A DNA stretch of 64,000 nt. It comes from Manihot esculenta (taxonomy: Eukaryota > Streptophyta > Magnoliopsida > Malpighiales > Euphorbiaceae). The position numbers and the translations under genes were made by a program. This document shows positions 29,501 to 41,310 of this stretch, piece by piece; position 1 is the stretch's first letter, and the number at the start of each line of letters is the position of its first letter. The notes below the pieces were generated by a model that made no database searches, was not told the origin of the DNA, and was given only the letters and a program-made list of their open reading frames with translations. Location: contig NC_035168.2 of NCBI RefSeq assembly GCF_001659605.2, positions 3,776,058-3,840,057 on the forward strand, read 5' to 3'.

Positions 29501-30240
29501 CAAACAAAATAATTTAAAATACGATTATTATGAGCTCAATTCAAATGAAATTATTACATTTAAACAAATTTTTATATATTTCATTTTAATTTTAATTTTC
29601 TTTAAAATTTAGTATAAATATTAATTTAAATATTATTAACTGTTTTCATATAACATCAAATTTCCATCAAATCTTCTCCTTTGTTTTTTATCAACTTTCT
29701 TATCTCCTAATGTGTCCAAATCCTACCGTCTGGTATCACTGCAAATTAAGCCAAACTTTCGAATATATAAAAATAATAAATTAAAATTTTTACTTATTAA
29801 AATTATAATCAATAAAATTTTATGACAATAAATTAACTATCAATTATATATTTTATTCAATATAATCAAAATGATTAAAAAAAAACTAAGTTTTTAATTA
29901 TAAGCTTTCATTTTTACATATACATATATATTTATTTTTTTAAAATATATATTTTTACCATCTAAAACACGTGTATTTTAGGCACAACGAAAAATTTGTC
30001 TATAAAATAATTTGTTTTTATTTTTAATTTTAATTTAAAAATATTAATAAATTTATATATAAAATTTTAATAATATTTAATTTAATTTTTTATTTAATAA
30101 AAAAATATTTTTTAAATGTCCCAAATACTCAAAATATGACGCAAAACAAACAAAATTTTAATATTAAAAACACCCATTTATTTTAAATATTTAATATTAA
30201 AAAAGATATATATTAATTACACTATTTTTTCTATATATGA
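26510..30240. other. A+T-rich intergenic spacer with two less A+T-rich islands
   Basis: Mostly A+T-rich low-complexity DNA. Around 27830-28120 is a G+C-rich island with repeated ttgttg and atggagg phrases and a 63-codon frame, unrecognised and probably non-coding. Around 29330-29520 is a second island with a 63-codon frame and a 7-bp inverted repeat, GCATGCC/GGCATGC. No RNA gene or transposon terminus could be supported. Confidence 0.6.
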
Positions 30241-30306
30241 TTCATGTAGATATAGTTGTGAGCATAGAGAGAAGGGAAAAATAAGGAGAGAGGTGCAGAG
30301 CAAAAG

Positions 30307-31645
30307 ATGAGGGTTATAGTAGCACTTGATGACAGTGAAGGGAGCTTCTATGCTCTGCAGTGGACACTTGATAATCTTACCAACGGTATCACAGCATCGA
30401 ATGAATCCAGCTCAGAATCTGGGATGCTCACGCTTGTTCACGTTCAGCAGCCGTTTCACCCCGCCATCTACCCTGTCGGTCCCGGCGGAGCAGGTGAAGG
30501 TTTCTTCTTATATCCCACATCCATAACCTAACATAGTTGTACTGTACTGTGAGTATAGGTTCCTGCTTAATATTGAAAATTAAGTTTTTTTTTTTTGAGA
30601 AAAATTAAATATTTTAACTATAAATCTTTTAATTTTTAGATCTCATTTGGTTTGAAAGTAAACTTATCGAGAATCGAGAAATAACTTAATTGATTTTGAT
30701 ATATCTAAAAAAAAGCCATCTAAAATATTGACAATTAAATAAAAAAAATTTTAATATTTTTTAAGAACTTCAACTTTCTTACTCTAATGGAGTCCGTAAA
30801 TTTTGATAATGGGCAGCTTTCTATACGCCACCTGCAGTGATGGAGTCCGTAAAGAAAGCCCAGGAGGAAAGTTCTGCAGCAATACTCTCCCGAGGAGTAA
30901 AAATGTGCAGGAAAAAGAAGGTAATTAACCTGTTAATTTAATGAATCATAATTAATTATTAATTAATTTTGATTAAACTTTTTTACAGATCAAAGAAGAA
31001 ACTCTGATCCTTGAAGGGGATCCAAAGGACATGATTTGTCAGGCTACAGAACAACTCCACGTTGATCTCCTCGTTGTTGGCAGCCGTGGCCTCGGCAAAA
31101 TTAAGAGGTGATTTTATATAAACTCACATTAATTACTTAATTTTGTATTAATCATTATTTTATTATATATCATCTAATAAAACTAAATATATTTATCTTA
31201 AAATTATTTAATTAAAATTCTTATATATTTTATAAAATTGAACATTTTAATTTTTCTATTAAAAAATTAATAAATTTAATTTAGCTTTAATTAAAAAATA
31301 ATAGTTAAATAATATATCTAATTAAATTATGAGGATGAAATAATATAAATATTCAAAATGATTATTAATTTTTTAACAGAAAAATTAAAGAATTTGAATT
31401 TTATAAAATATAAAGATATTCTGATAGAATAATGTTAAAGTACAGATGGATTAATAAATTTTTAAAAATTCAGATAGTTTGAAAGCTTCACCCGTTTAGT
31501 TTTGTTTGTTATTTATTTTATAAGGGAAATGAAATGGTTACGCAGGGCCTTCTTAGGAAGTGTAAGCGACTACTGTGCACATCATGCAAAATGTCCCATC
31601 CTTATAGTGAAGCCACCCAAGGAGACCACCGCCACCAAGCCGTGA
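30307..31645 (+). CDS. Universal stress protein A-like protein (PHOS32/USP family), 4 exons
   Basis: Small cytosolic ATP-binding protein of the plant USP family, linked to stress and hypoxia responses. Exons are 30307-30493, 30838-30920, 30989-31107 and 31546-31645, totalling 489 nt and 162 residues, with phases agreeing across GT-AG introns. The N-terminus MRVIVALDDSEGS has the conserved Asp of the nucleotide site. The C-terminus has the G-x2-G-x9-G-S ATP-binding signature (GSRGLGKIKR then FLGSVS) and ends in LIVKPP, as in family members of usual length. The transcript leader overlaps the purine-rich stretch 30260-30306. The second intron is only 68 bp. A 14-bp copy of the start of exon 2 lies inside intron 1. 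Confidence 0.95.
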
Positions 31646-31699
31646 ATGTTTTCATATTTCTGCCCAGTTCTCCTAAATAAAGTCTTCTGTTTGTTACGC

Positions 31700-34560
31700 A
31701 CTCTGCTGCTGTTTAATGTTTTCGTTTTTTTTCGTTGTTGTGGCTGTGTTAAGAAATATAATATACTGTTAATGTTATTCTGTACCTAAGAAGGATGACA
31801 ATAGATCTGTGCCCTGAAATTTTTAATTTTTAAATAAAAAAGTTGGAATATGAGTTTCTATTAAATAGAGTATGACTTTTAATCTCAATTTTTTTTTAAA
31901 AAAATAATGATTTTAAATTTAAGTACAAATCAACTTAGTATTATTGAATTTAACTTTGTTAAGCATACGATTTGGTTCTTTTCGTATAAATATTGTATTT
32001 GTAAATATTTTAACCTTTTAATTGTAATTTTTAACTTAAATGTAAATGTTGCAATTTTCATTGATGCTATTAGTAAAAGTATATAACAATTTTTAATAAA
32101 ATCTCCACTGGTGTTAGAAAAGTTTTAAGTTTTTCAACAACATGATTGAGTTGCTTACGGTTAGTAGGTAATAGTTAATTGTGGTTAGTAGCTGCTTTTG
32201 GTAAATATATTCTGTATATTATGTTTACTTTTTTAGATCAATGCAAGAAAATTTTGCACTTAAAATGCCCAACAGACAAAATTACAAAGGGATCAAGCTT
32301 AAGACAATTTAAGGAATCCAGATAACCGGCTTGGCTTAGTCCAACAATCAAACGGTTTCGATGTTCGTTTCAAAACAATCAGAAGACTCAGCAATCAAAG
32401 CCACCGCTCACCGCTCCTATCAAAACAATCTACAAACGCTAAATATGTAAAACTCCACGCTAAATAAACAAAACTTTTGTTACGCTTTCACAGGCAAAGC
32501 AAAGCGATCGCAACAATAAAATGCCCCAAGAAAAGCTAGTCAGACAAAGAAACAACTATGCAAACAGAAATAATCACCCAACACAGGTGCGCCCATCCAT
32601 CAACGATTGCAGAAAATCAGACTAGTCCATGGCAACTTTAATCTTATATAATTATAGAGTCACCTCAAAGAGTTAAACACAAAATTCCAACATAAAATTT
32701 CAGTGTCGATATTCAATTGTAAAATACAAAAAAAAAAAAATAGAATTAAAATTTAAATAAAAAAAATAAAACAGAATTAAAATTTAAATAAAATCTCACT
32801 AAATAAAGCAGCCAGCGACTCTATTCATATGGAGCCATCTCAAGGAGCTAAATATAAAATTTCGACTAAAATTTCGATGTCGATTATTGTTGAAATAAAA
32901 TCTCACTAAATAAAGCAACCAAAGAAACTCAAATAAGAAAACGAAAATCAGATTTTCTATTATAACAGCCTCACATGTAAATCCACGATTCAAACACAGA
33001 ACAAGATTACTAAAAAATTACGAATAGAGAAGTCGCCGAAGTGAAGCGAATCCACCGCCAGAGTCGTCTTCTCTTTTTCTTTCTCTCTTTCTCTTAGTTC
33101 TCTCTCTGTGTGTCAATCAGTAAAATACACCTTATGCCGCAATATATACATTATGTTTATTTATTATTAAAATTGATAAAGTTATTAAAATATTATATAA
33201 TATTATATAATAATTAAAATATATTTTATGCTTTTATACATCTACGGATGAATATTATAACTAATTTATATATAGTTTAAATACAATATAAAATTAAATA
33301 AGCTGATGATAAATAATTTTAATAGTAAAAGGCAGCTATCCACCAACCATCAGCTATTTTTTAAAAGATTTGTCAAACACCTAAAGCCAAACACGCCTTA
33401 ATGCAAAAGAAAGTCTTCGACTGCAGGCTTACAAGAAATTGACCAAATGCAGCAATTTCAACCCCTTTCCAGAAGAGAGACGCAAAGACGTAATTGTTGA
33501 AAATGTTATATGTCATTTAGGTAATTTACAGTATAGGTTTTAGATATAGCAAAATCCACTATTCAGTGTTTAACCATTTAATTCCTGAGTTTTTTTTTTA
33601 AATAGTATTTTTTTAAATTTGCTGATAATTTATTACTAATTAAAAAATTAACTCAAATTAAAAAGATTAATTTATTATAAATATTAAAATTATAAAATTA
33701 AATTATTATAAATTATTAAAATTAAAAAAATAGACTGTGAAATTTAAAAAATTAAATAGTTATAATTTAATAGTAAATTTTAACAGAAAAATTATTTTAT
33801 TAATAAAATAAAACCTTAAAAATTTAATTATTTCCTATTAAAATGATAAGAATTAAATTGTAAATCATGGTAAAATTTAAAAATTATATTATAAATTATC
33901 ATATCATTTAATATAATTATTAACAAAGAGCATAAATAAATTGTCAAATTAAATATTAATTTAATGTTTGATAACATAAAAAATGTATGCCCCACCCAAA
34001 TCAAGGTTAATGTACACCTTACCATAAACCCTATTAATTATGATAAAACTGATATGCTCGATCATGCCAATGGAGTATACAACCTGCAAAAACTTAAAAT
34101 TTTATTATTGATTTGTCGAGCTCACTTAATTTCGATATCAATGATATTTGTACCACATTTTAATTATACATGTTATAATAGTTTTAATATAATATATATA
34201 GTGCAGAGATGTTATAGATTTAATCGATTAAATATTAAATAAGTTAACTTTTTATTATTAATCAGCTGTTTACAAAATTTATTTGGTTTTGAGGAGACAT
34301 TTACAATCAAATATATATACCCTTTTCACGGAATTTATTTTATCTTTGACAGATGTCATAACCTCACTGCAATTCCAACCTTAATTCCTTTAAAAATACC
34401 ATTCAATTTCATTAATATCTCTATCTGTTACGCCGAGTATATTTACCCCCCAAACCTTGTATGTCGATCCACGTGTCATCATCTGGATCCGGATCGCAAG
34501 TGATCAATGTTAAACTTTTACTTATAAAATTTTAAAATAAATAATTTTTTTTAGGTGGCC
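31700..34560. other. Intergenic DNA with probable old transposon debris
   Basis: Mainly A+T-rich. At 32230-33130 the base composition rises and imperfect internal duplications occur: a phrase ending aaaatctcactaaataaagc appears near 32790 and 32890, with related sequence upstream of each. The sequence near 33330-33400, read on the minus strand, and near 32160-32210 on the plus strand share a loose ggttagtag/ggttggtgg-agctgc motif in inverted orientation. These could be ends of a DNA element of about 1.2 kb, but no target duplication was found. No coding gene is supported. Confidence 0.4.
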
Positions 34561-34619
34561 CATTACTCCACTATCAATCTACCGTTATGAAAGGCCCAAC
34601 AATAAAGTTGATCGACTAT

Positions 34620-36270
34620 GACATGAGAAATGCTATTCTAAGTTCTAATTTCAATATGACTCACAATTGTCGAAATCGATTAAAAATAAACTGAAATAAA
34701 AATAAATTGAAAGAGAAATAAAATGAAACGAGGTAAACTGAAAGTAAATAAACTGAGAGAATAAATTGATCGAACACACGGGTAATTGAGAACTAACCTA
34801 TTTTCCTTATCAAAACTAAGAGAATTAACTGAAACAAAAATAAACTGAAAGAGAAGTAAATTGAAACGAGATAAACTGAAAGTAAATAAACTGAAATTAA
34901 ATTGGGGGGTTTTAAGATTGATTCAATTGATCTAAAACTGAAAGCAATAAAAGTAAAGCGAATAATAAAAATAAAGAGAAATCAATAATAAGAAAGATTT
35001 AGTTGAAGAATTGATTCCACTTTAGTTGTTGGGATTGATCATTGAAACTTATATTTTTTTTATTAATTCAATAGATTAGTTATGGAAATGGAAAACGCTT
35101 CTCACCACCATGTCTCTTCTTAATCATAAACCAATTAGGGAACATCCTCTAATTAATCACTAATCAACAAATTTCCAAGAAACGTCCTTGGGCCTTAGGC
35201 ATCAAAACAACTGTCAATTGCATTAAGAAATAGAGAGATCTAATCCTAGCTACCCAAACGTATGGTGATATTACTAGATTATGCAATTTCCTTAGTTTTT
35301 ACACCAAGTGTTCTTGTGTTTAAACAATCCAAGCAATTACAAACTCAAAATTATTCAAACTAATAATATATTACCTTGCAATAAAAAATCAATTGGCCAC
35401 ATTGATCAAAATAACAAAACAATAATGGAATTAAGCATGAAATTGCATAAATATTGGATAACAAAAGATAAATAACTTATGTTCAGATCTCCCAATCCAT
35501 AAAACAACTAAAGTATCACTTAATTTTTCAATTAGAATAAAAGATTTCAACCACTCATAGTTGAAACAAAAACCAAAAATAAAGAAAGGAAGAAGAAGAG
35601 ATGGTGCCACTTGCAATCCCATAAGTGTGTCCAAGGGAGAGTAGAAAAAATATGGAGAGGCTCCTTATGTGTCTTTTTATAGTTGAAAGTATTGCTCTAG
35701 GTCTTTACTTGCTATCCAAGTTGTGTCTGAAAAGGAAAGAGGCATGCGACAAGGCTCTCAGAAGGCAGGAGGCGCGCGGATTGGCTCTCAGAAGGAAAGA
35801 GGCGCGCGGCAAGGTTGTGCAGAAGAAAAGAGATGCTGTCCAAACTTTCCTTTTTAAGTGGAGCCTTCGTTTGAATTTCAAATATTGAATGCTGAAAGCA
35901 AGAGAGGCAAGTGCGTCTTCTTAAGATCTTGTTTCCTAAATAGGAAAAACTGACTGCTGAGGTGTCTGCACATCTTTGAACAAGGAAATAAAGATCTTCA
36001 ATTTGAATTTCAAATAATCTGCTGAGTGCGCTTTCCTTATCTGTTTTTGCTTCTGCACTTTTCTTATTTGACACTTTTCTTATTTAAAAACTTTTCTTAT
36101 TTGACACTTTCCATATTTAGCACTTTTTGGCAGTTTTAAGAGTATTTTCACCATATTGTCTATTTACCCCTAATGTCTGCAAAATAAGATCAAAACCACA
36201 AAATTAGGCAGAACAGATGTAAATTAAAATCAATAATGTCATGATAAATTAGTCTAAATTATGCTCTATC
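34620..36270. mobile_element. Possible repeat element of unknown class
   Basis: A compositionally distinct block with a 65-70-bp duplication (aaactgaaagtaaataaactg-type phrases at about 34689-34756 and 34827-34895). It contains a long non-coding stretch with spliced-gene-like composition but no frame, and a short G+C-rich repeat at 35734. I could not find LTRs, inverted ends or target duplications, so the limits are guesses. Confidence 0.3.
35734..35823. repeat. Three tandem 30-bp units, G+C-rich
   Basis: Units start at 35734, 35764 and 35794, each built on ggaaagaggc-gcg-ggctctcagaa with substitutions only. Because 30 is divisible by 3, an 87-codon frame (35625-35888) carries a 10-residue repeat like LRRKEARGKA. 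The frame looks incidental, since no family match is evident. Confidence 0.85.
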
Positions 36271-36279
36271 ACAATAATT

Positions 36280-37200
36280 TTAAAATGTAGGATTTAATAT
36301 TTTAATTTAATTAAAATATTAATATTTAAAATTAAAAAAAGTGAAATTAATTATTTTTATAATATTTGACTATATTACTAAAATATTCATTACCTACTTA
36401 AAAAAAGCTAATATTACTAAACAATTCCTTAAATTATTAATTAATCTACTTTTAAGATTTAATAAAAAGTGATTTATTTTCACTTTTTCGAAAGGATACT
36501 CTTCGATCCTTCTTCTAAAAATATATTTTTACAATGATATTCAACATAGTTTTTTATTTTTTATAATTGTCTTTTTTAAATAATAAAATTTCCTAATACA
36601 AACTCTTTGGCGTAATTAAAAATAAAATATTAACAAAATCCAATAATGAATTAAAAAATCCTAATTAAGTGATATTAGAATAATTTATTTTGATATAAAT
36701 TTTAAATTTAAATTACTATTAAATTTTTATCATGTATTATTTTCATTTCAAACAATTGGGCAAAGAGAACAATAAGGCCTACCATAGCCCATACATAAAT
36801 GTTAGAGGCCCAAACTAAAAACTAAACCTATCCAAAAAAGAAAACCCAGCCCACAAGCATTGGAACCCAGACCACTTTGACAATCCCGTCATAGCCTGCA
36901 ACAACCGCCAGTGACCACAATTCACATCGCCAACAAACTCAAAGCAACAAACCAAAGAGAGAAGGGATCAAACCAAAGCATGCCCAAAACCAACAAGTCC
37001 CAGACAGCAACAACAAAACCCACATAAACACCTTCTCAGCAAGAGCGACAAGGACAACACAAAGGTGGGAATGCACCAACACCACCGTATGAAGAGTTGC
37101 CGGACGAGACTTCAAATAGTGTTGACTGGAAGCTAATACATGCCATATAAAAGTATCAAAAGAAGTAGGAGAACGATTATGGGCTGTACAATATCTTGTC
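36280..37200. other. Spacer and unclassified repeat-like block
   Basis: 36280-36760 is A+T-rich without features. 36770-37200 is less A+T-rich and has an 89-codon minus-strand frame with no recognisable domain. Its position before the gag relic would suit an LTR or leader, but no partner copy was found in the window. Confidence 0.35.
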
Positions 37201-37237
37201 TCTTTCAAAAGAGATTTTGGTAGAAAAATTTTCTGCT

Positions 37238-37790
37238 AAATTTAAACTTTCAAATTTGGACAAATACGACGGAACATCAGATCCCAGAACGAAACAGCAG
37301 ATCCCAGAAGTCACCTTACTATTTTAAAGACAACCATGCAGTTTCAAGATGTCAATAATTTCGTGTTGTACCGAGTGTTTCTATCAATACTCACAGACTT
37401 GGCTAAAAAATATTATCAATATCTGAGTTCAGGTTCAATTCAGAACTTTACACAATTTGCTATATTATTTAAATTCAAGTTTATTACTTGTATGCCTCCT
37501 AAAAAACTCTCATCTGTCTTGCAGAAATCCACCAAGAAGATGACAAGTCTTTAAGGAGATTTATCACATGGTTCAATGCAAAAACAATACAGGTGGGGGA
37601 ATTAAATCATGAGATAGTATATGAAACATTGTAAAAAAGAACGCGCAACATTAAATTTATGGATTCTCTAATCAAGAGTCCAATAGCTACGTACCAACAA
37701 CTAATAAAAAAGTCCAAAAGTATGTAAAGTTGGATGATGAAGTCCGAGCATTGAAAGAGAATAAAAGGACGAGTCAAAAGTAAAACCAAA
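37238..37790 (+). pseudogene. Decayed Tat-type gypsy gag fragment
   Basis: Translation in shifting frames gives fragments with the Retrotrans_gag pattern. They include LSNLDKYDGTSDP, a SGSIQNFTQFA block equivalent to the core of the domain, and a later stretch ending near KYVKLDDEVRALKEN. Several stops and frameshifts interrupt it. It is clearly diverged from the gag at 13107. No protease, RT or integrase follows; a tandem array begins about 70 bp downstream. Confidence 0.7.
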
Positions 37791-37831
37791 AGCTAGAGAA
37801 GTCAGGATAGGAAGGAGACAAGAAAGGCCAC

Positions 37832-38385
37832 AAGGCAGGTATTAGCCAGGCCACAGGACTAGGCATTAGTCCCGTTTCACAAAAAGTCTCTAAGGCATTT
37901 TACAATCAGGCCTCAAGGAGGGTATTTTTCAGGCTCAATGACTAGGCGTTAGTCCCATATAAAAATTTATAAAGTACTTTATACCTAAATCATAAGGCGA
38001 GTATTCGTTAGGCTCACTGACCAGGTATTAATCTCATATAAAAATGTCTAAGGTATTTTATACCTAAATCACAAAGTGGGTATTCGCCAAACCCATGATC
38101 GGGTTTTGATCCCATTTAATAAAATTGCTAAGGCATTTTTATGACCGAGAGTTAGTACCATGGAAGATCAAAGTTGTTTTTAGGGTGATTTTTGCGTCAA
38201 GGCCACAAGGCAGGTATGTGCCAGAATTGAAGACTAGGTGTTATGTCCCACTAATTTTATTCAAGTCATTTTTTTGGTAAAAGGCGAGTATTACCAAGAA
38301 TTTGATCAGGTGTTAGCACCATTAATAAAGTTGATCAAGTTAATAAAAATATTTGACTAGATTTTTGCTATGGTCCATTACCGAT
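37832..38385. repeat. Degenerate ~80-bp tandem repeats in the second gypsy relic
   Basis: About six diverged units share an aaggc-ggtatt start, a gaccaggtattagtccc-like middle and a ctaaggcatttta-like end. Starts lie near 37832, 37915, 37994, 38073, 38207 and 38280. The sequence is unrelated at a glance to the 103-bp units at 18806, but it sits in the same place relative to gag and antisense ORF. Confidence 0.75.
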
Positions 38386-38439
38386 CCTAACATGGCAAAT
38401 GTAAAGACGAGGATAAAAGAAATATTTCGTTATATAAAA

Positions 38440-39420
38440 AGTAAATTACAAGAGGAGACATCCTCAGACTCCTCCTGAGTCTCTATTACATTATCTTATA
38501 CATCTATGGAGATCCAGTTGTCTTCAGCTTTCTCCCCTTCTTCATCCTTGTCCTCATCAGAGAAGATGTCGTTGATCTAGGAGAAGTTCTTTGTTAGAAA
38601 TCTCTTAATGAGCTCCTTCTTGACAGAGTATTGACCTTGTATGAATATCTCCCCACCCCGGGCCGCCGTCTCCTGAAACTCAGTCTCCAGTTCAACCACT
38701 CTATCTGCGGCGGCTCGAGCCTCCTCTGCTTGAGACTACAGCTCTTGGACTTGGCGTTGAGGAATAGCCACCTGATCCTTCACTATCTTAGCCCGGTTCT
38801 CAAAGGCAAGCTTCGAAGTGTTAGCCTCGTCTAGGTAAACTTAGAGTTTATCAACCGATTTCAGTGTCTCTTTCATCGTATTTTTCACCTCTTTAATCTG
38901 AGCCTTCAACCTCAAGCACTCCTCCTGTAGGAGGCTTTTATCCATCTCCTGTGCCCCATCTGTTGCATGAAAGCCTTGTTCCACTCCTTGGCCATGTATG
39001 CACACATGGCGCTCTCCATTGCAAAGTGAATGATGTTGTCACAAAGATCGTTTATCTCTACAGCATTCAGGCGATGACGATCTCCAGACCGTAGGGTGTT
39101 CGTAGCTATTAGGACATACAACTGGAGCACCTCGAGAAGAGAGGTTGTTCAAGTCAAAGCCACCGCCAGGTGCTGGATGCCTCGAGGCCACTTGACTTCT
39201 GCTTCAGCCTCTCCTTGTGATATTCTGGTTTGGGTAAGAACTGCTTTAAGTTCACCCCTCGTGGAAGACTCAGGTTGTATGGGGGCTAGTTCCTCAATTG
39301 TAGGGGAATAAGGGAGAGGAGGAAGCATGATGACCTCCTCAGCATGGCGACCTCGGTTAGGTGGTAGTCCGATCATACCCTTTCAGGCAGCACGTGCCAC
39401 CTCAGCAAACTTGTTCCTTG
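38440..39420 (-). pseudogene. Decayed antisense coiled-coil ORF of a Tat-type element
   Basis: On the minus strand, broken frames encode a coiled coil (phrases such as LKAQIKEVKNTMKETLKSVD and AFENRAKIVKDQ) ending in an acidic tail (IFSDEDKDEEGEKAEDNW). This is the same overall plan as the C-terminal half of the antisense protein at 20649-21914. Stops and frameshifts occur throughout. With the gag fragment and tandem repeats it forms a pol-less relic. Confidence 0.65.
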
Positions 39421-39552
39421 ATTCACCTATATCTGCATAAAACAAAAAGTGAGTAAGGCAGTCAGTTTAAAAAAAAAGGGTTAGAAAGAAAAAATATCAT
39501 GCACATTAGCATATGACCTGCTTTCCCAAAAGTTCAAAAGGTTAGGCGGATG

Positions 39553-39708
39553 AGGGACCTCTGATATAACACAACCATCGGACAAAATAAGTTATGAGCT
39601 GTCACTATAAGACAAGATCTGAAAAATCAAAGACCAGCAGAGGGACCTCTGATATAACACGACTATCGGTCAAAATAAGTCATGAGCTGTCACTATAAGA
39701 TAAGATCA
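39553..39708. repeat. 88-bp tandem duplication
   Basis: Copies starting agggacctctgatataacac begin at 39553 and 39641. The second is incomplete and ends near 39708, with a few substitutions. It may belong to the 3' part of the gypsy relic just upstream. Confidence 0.8.
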
Positions 39709-39739
39709 TGTAGCAAGAATGAATTTGATAAGCCGATAC

Positions 39740-41200
39740 GCAGTTCCACCTGTGGAAAGAAAAACTCTTTGAAATTGATATTTTAATTATTAAATTTGTA
39801 TAGAATAATTTTAGAATTTAAAATTTAAAAATCTTATTTGGTCACTAAAATTTTCAAATTTAAATATAAAATAAAGGTTACTATTAAAAAATTTCAGTAA
39901 TTTAAATATCAATTTAAAAAACATAATTTTAATTTTTGGAATTTTTATTTTATTTTATCTTTAATTAACTTTAATATCCATTACCTTTTAAATTTCAAAA
40001 AATAAGATATTTGATGCAAATTTAAATTCAAGAATTCAAAATTGAAAAACAAAAAAAACAATTAACCGATTATATTGTAATAGGCAAAGGGCATGTTTTA
40101 GACTTTAAAAATTTATACGTAAATAGTTATATAAATTCTTAAAACTTTTAGATTCGAATAAATCCTTTAATTGTTAAAACAGATTAAATAAATTTTTTAA
40201 AAAATTCAAGAGCACATTTTGTACCGTTTTAAAATTCAAAGATCATATATATATATATTCCTTTAGAGCATATTTAATATATTTTAAAAATTTTAAAAAT
40301 TTATTTGAGTTATTTTATAGTTTTTTTTATCAAAAATAAAATTAGACTTATTTTAATAGTTAATTTGCTTATTTAAATCTAAAAAAATAAATTTTTATAC
40401 AATTATTAATTTATATCTTAAAAATTAAAATAAAATTTTCGCCATCGTACTATTTTCAAGAAATAAAAAATTTATTTGATATTTATTTATTTTTATTAAA
40501 AATACAATTAAATTTATTTTATCTAAAAAAATTAATTGTGTATATAATTACGTGTTTATATTTAAGGTAGACTTAAAAAATATTCGGTTCAAACTAAAAA
40601 AATAATTGAACTGTATTAATTTAAAATTTTAATTTAATTTTTTATTTATTTCAGTATGATTTAATTTTTAATTTTAAAAATTTTAATTATTTTAATTCAT
40701 TTTAATTTTAATAAAAATAAATTAATTTATTTTAGTATGATTTAATTTTTAATTTTAAAAATTTTGATTATTTTAATTCATTTTAATTTTAATAAAAATA
40801 AATTAAAAAAATTGAACCGAAGTGATTACTAATAATAATATATTATTTTTAATAATATAAAGATATTAGATTATATTAAAATTAAAATATTTTAATTAAA
40901 TTTTAAAATATTAAAAATAAAATATAAAAATTAAAAATTTATTAAAAATTTAAATTAATTAAATCAAAGTGAATCAAATTAATTTAATTTAATTTAATTT
41001 TTAATTAAAATTAATTTAATTTAATTTTTATAAATATTAAAATTTTAATTTTTAATTTATTTATTCAATTTGATTTTAAATAGAATTTTGTAAATGAGAC
41101 TTTAATTGAAGGGTTAAAATAGGTTTTTTAATTTTTTAATATTTTAAAAAACCATAAGGAGCTTTTCGTAATTTCGAGGGTGAATAATCCAGTAGACAGA
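39740..41200. other. A+T-rich spacer with an 81-bp tandem duplication
   Basis: No gene was found. Within it, about 40650-40806 holds two copies of an A+T-rich 81-bp unit marked by agtatgatttaatttttaa at 40653 and 40734, almost identical to each other. Confidence 0.7.
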
Positions 41201-41310
41201 ATCAGAAGTGTTGCAGTGCACCGTCGGCTTTCTCGTTCTCGGCCTTCCCTTGTCCGCGAAAGGAAAATGCGGAAAAATTAGAAATTTGAGTGAGGAGTAA
41301 GAAACCCAAC

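Noticed and set aside
29326..29517. 63-codon frame and short inverted repeat as a possible miRNA precursor
   Set aside because: Only a 7-bp stem with a 15-nt loop was seen and no match to a known plant miRNA, which is too little to support an RNA gene.
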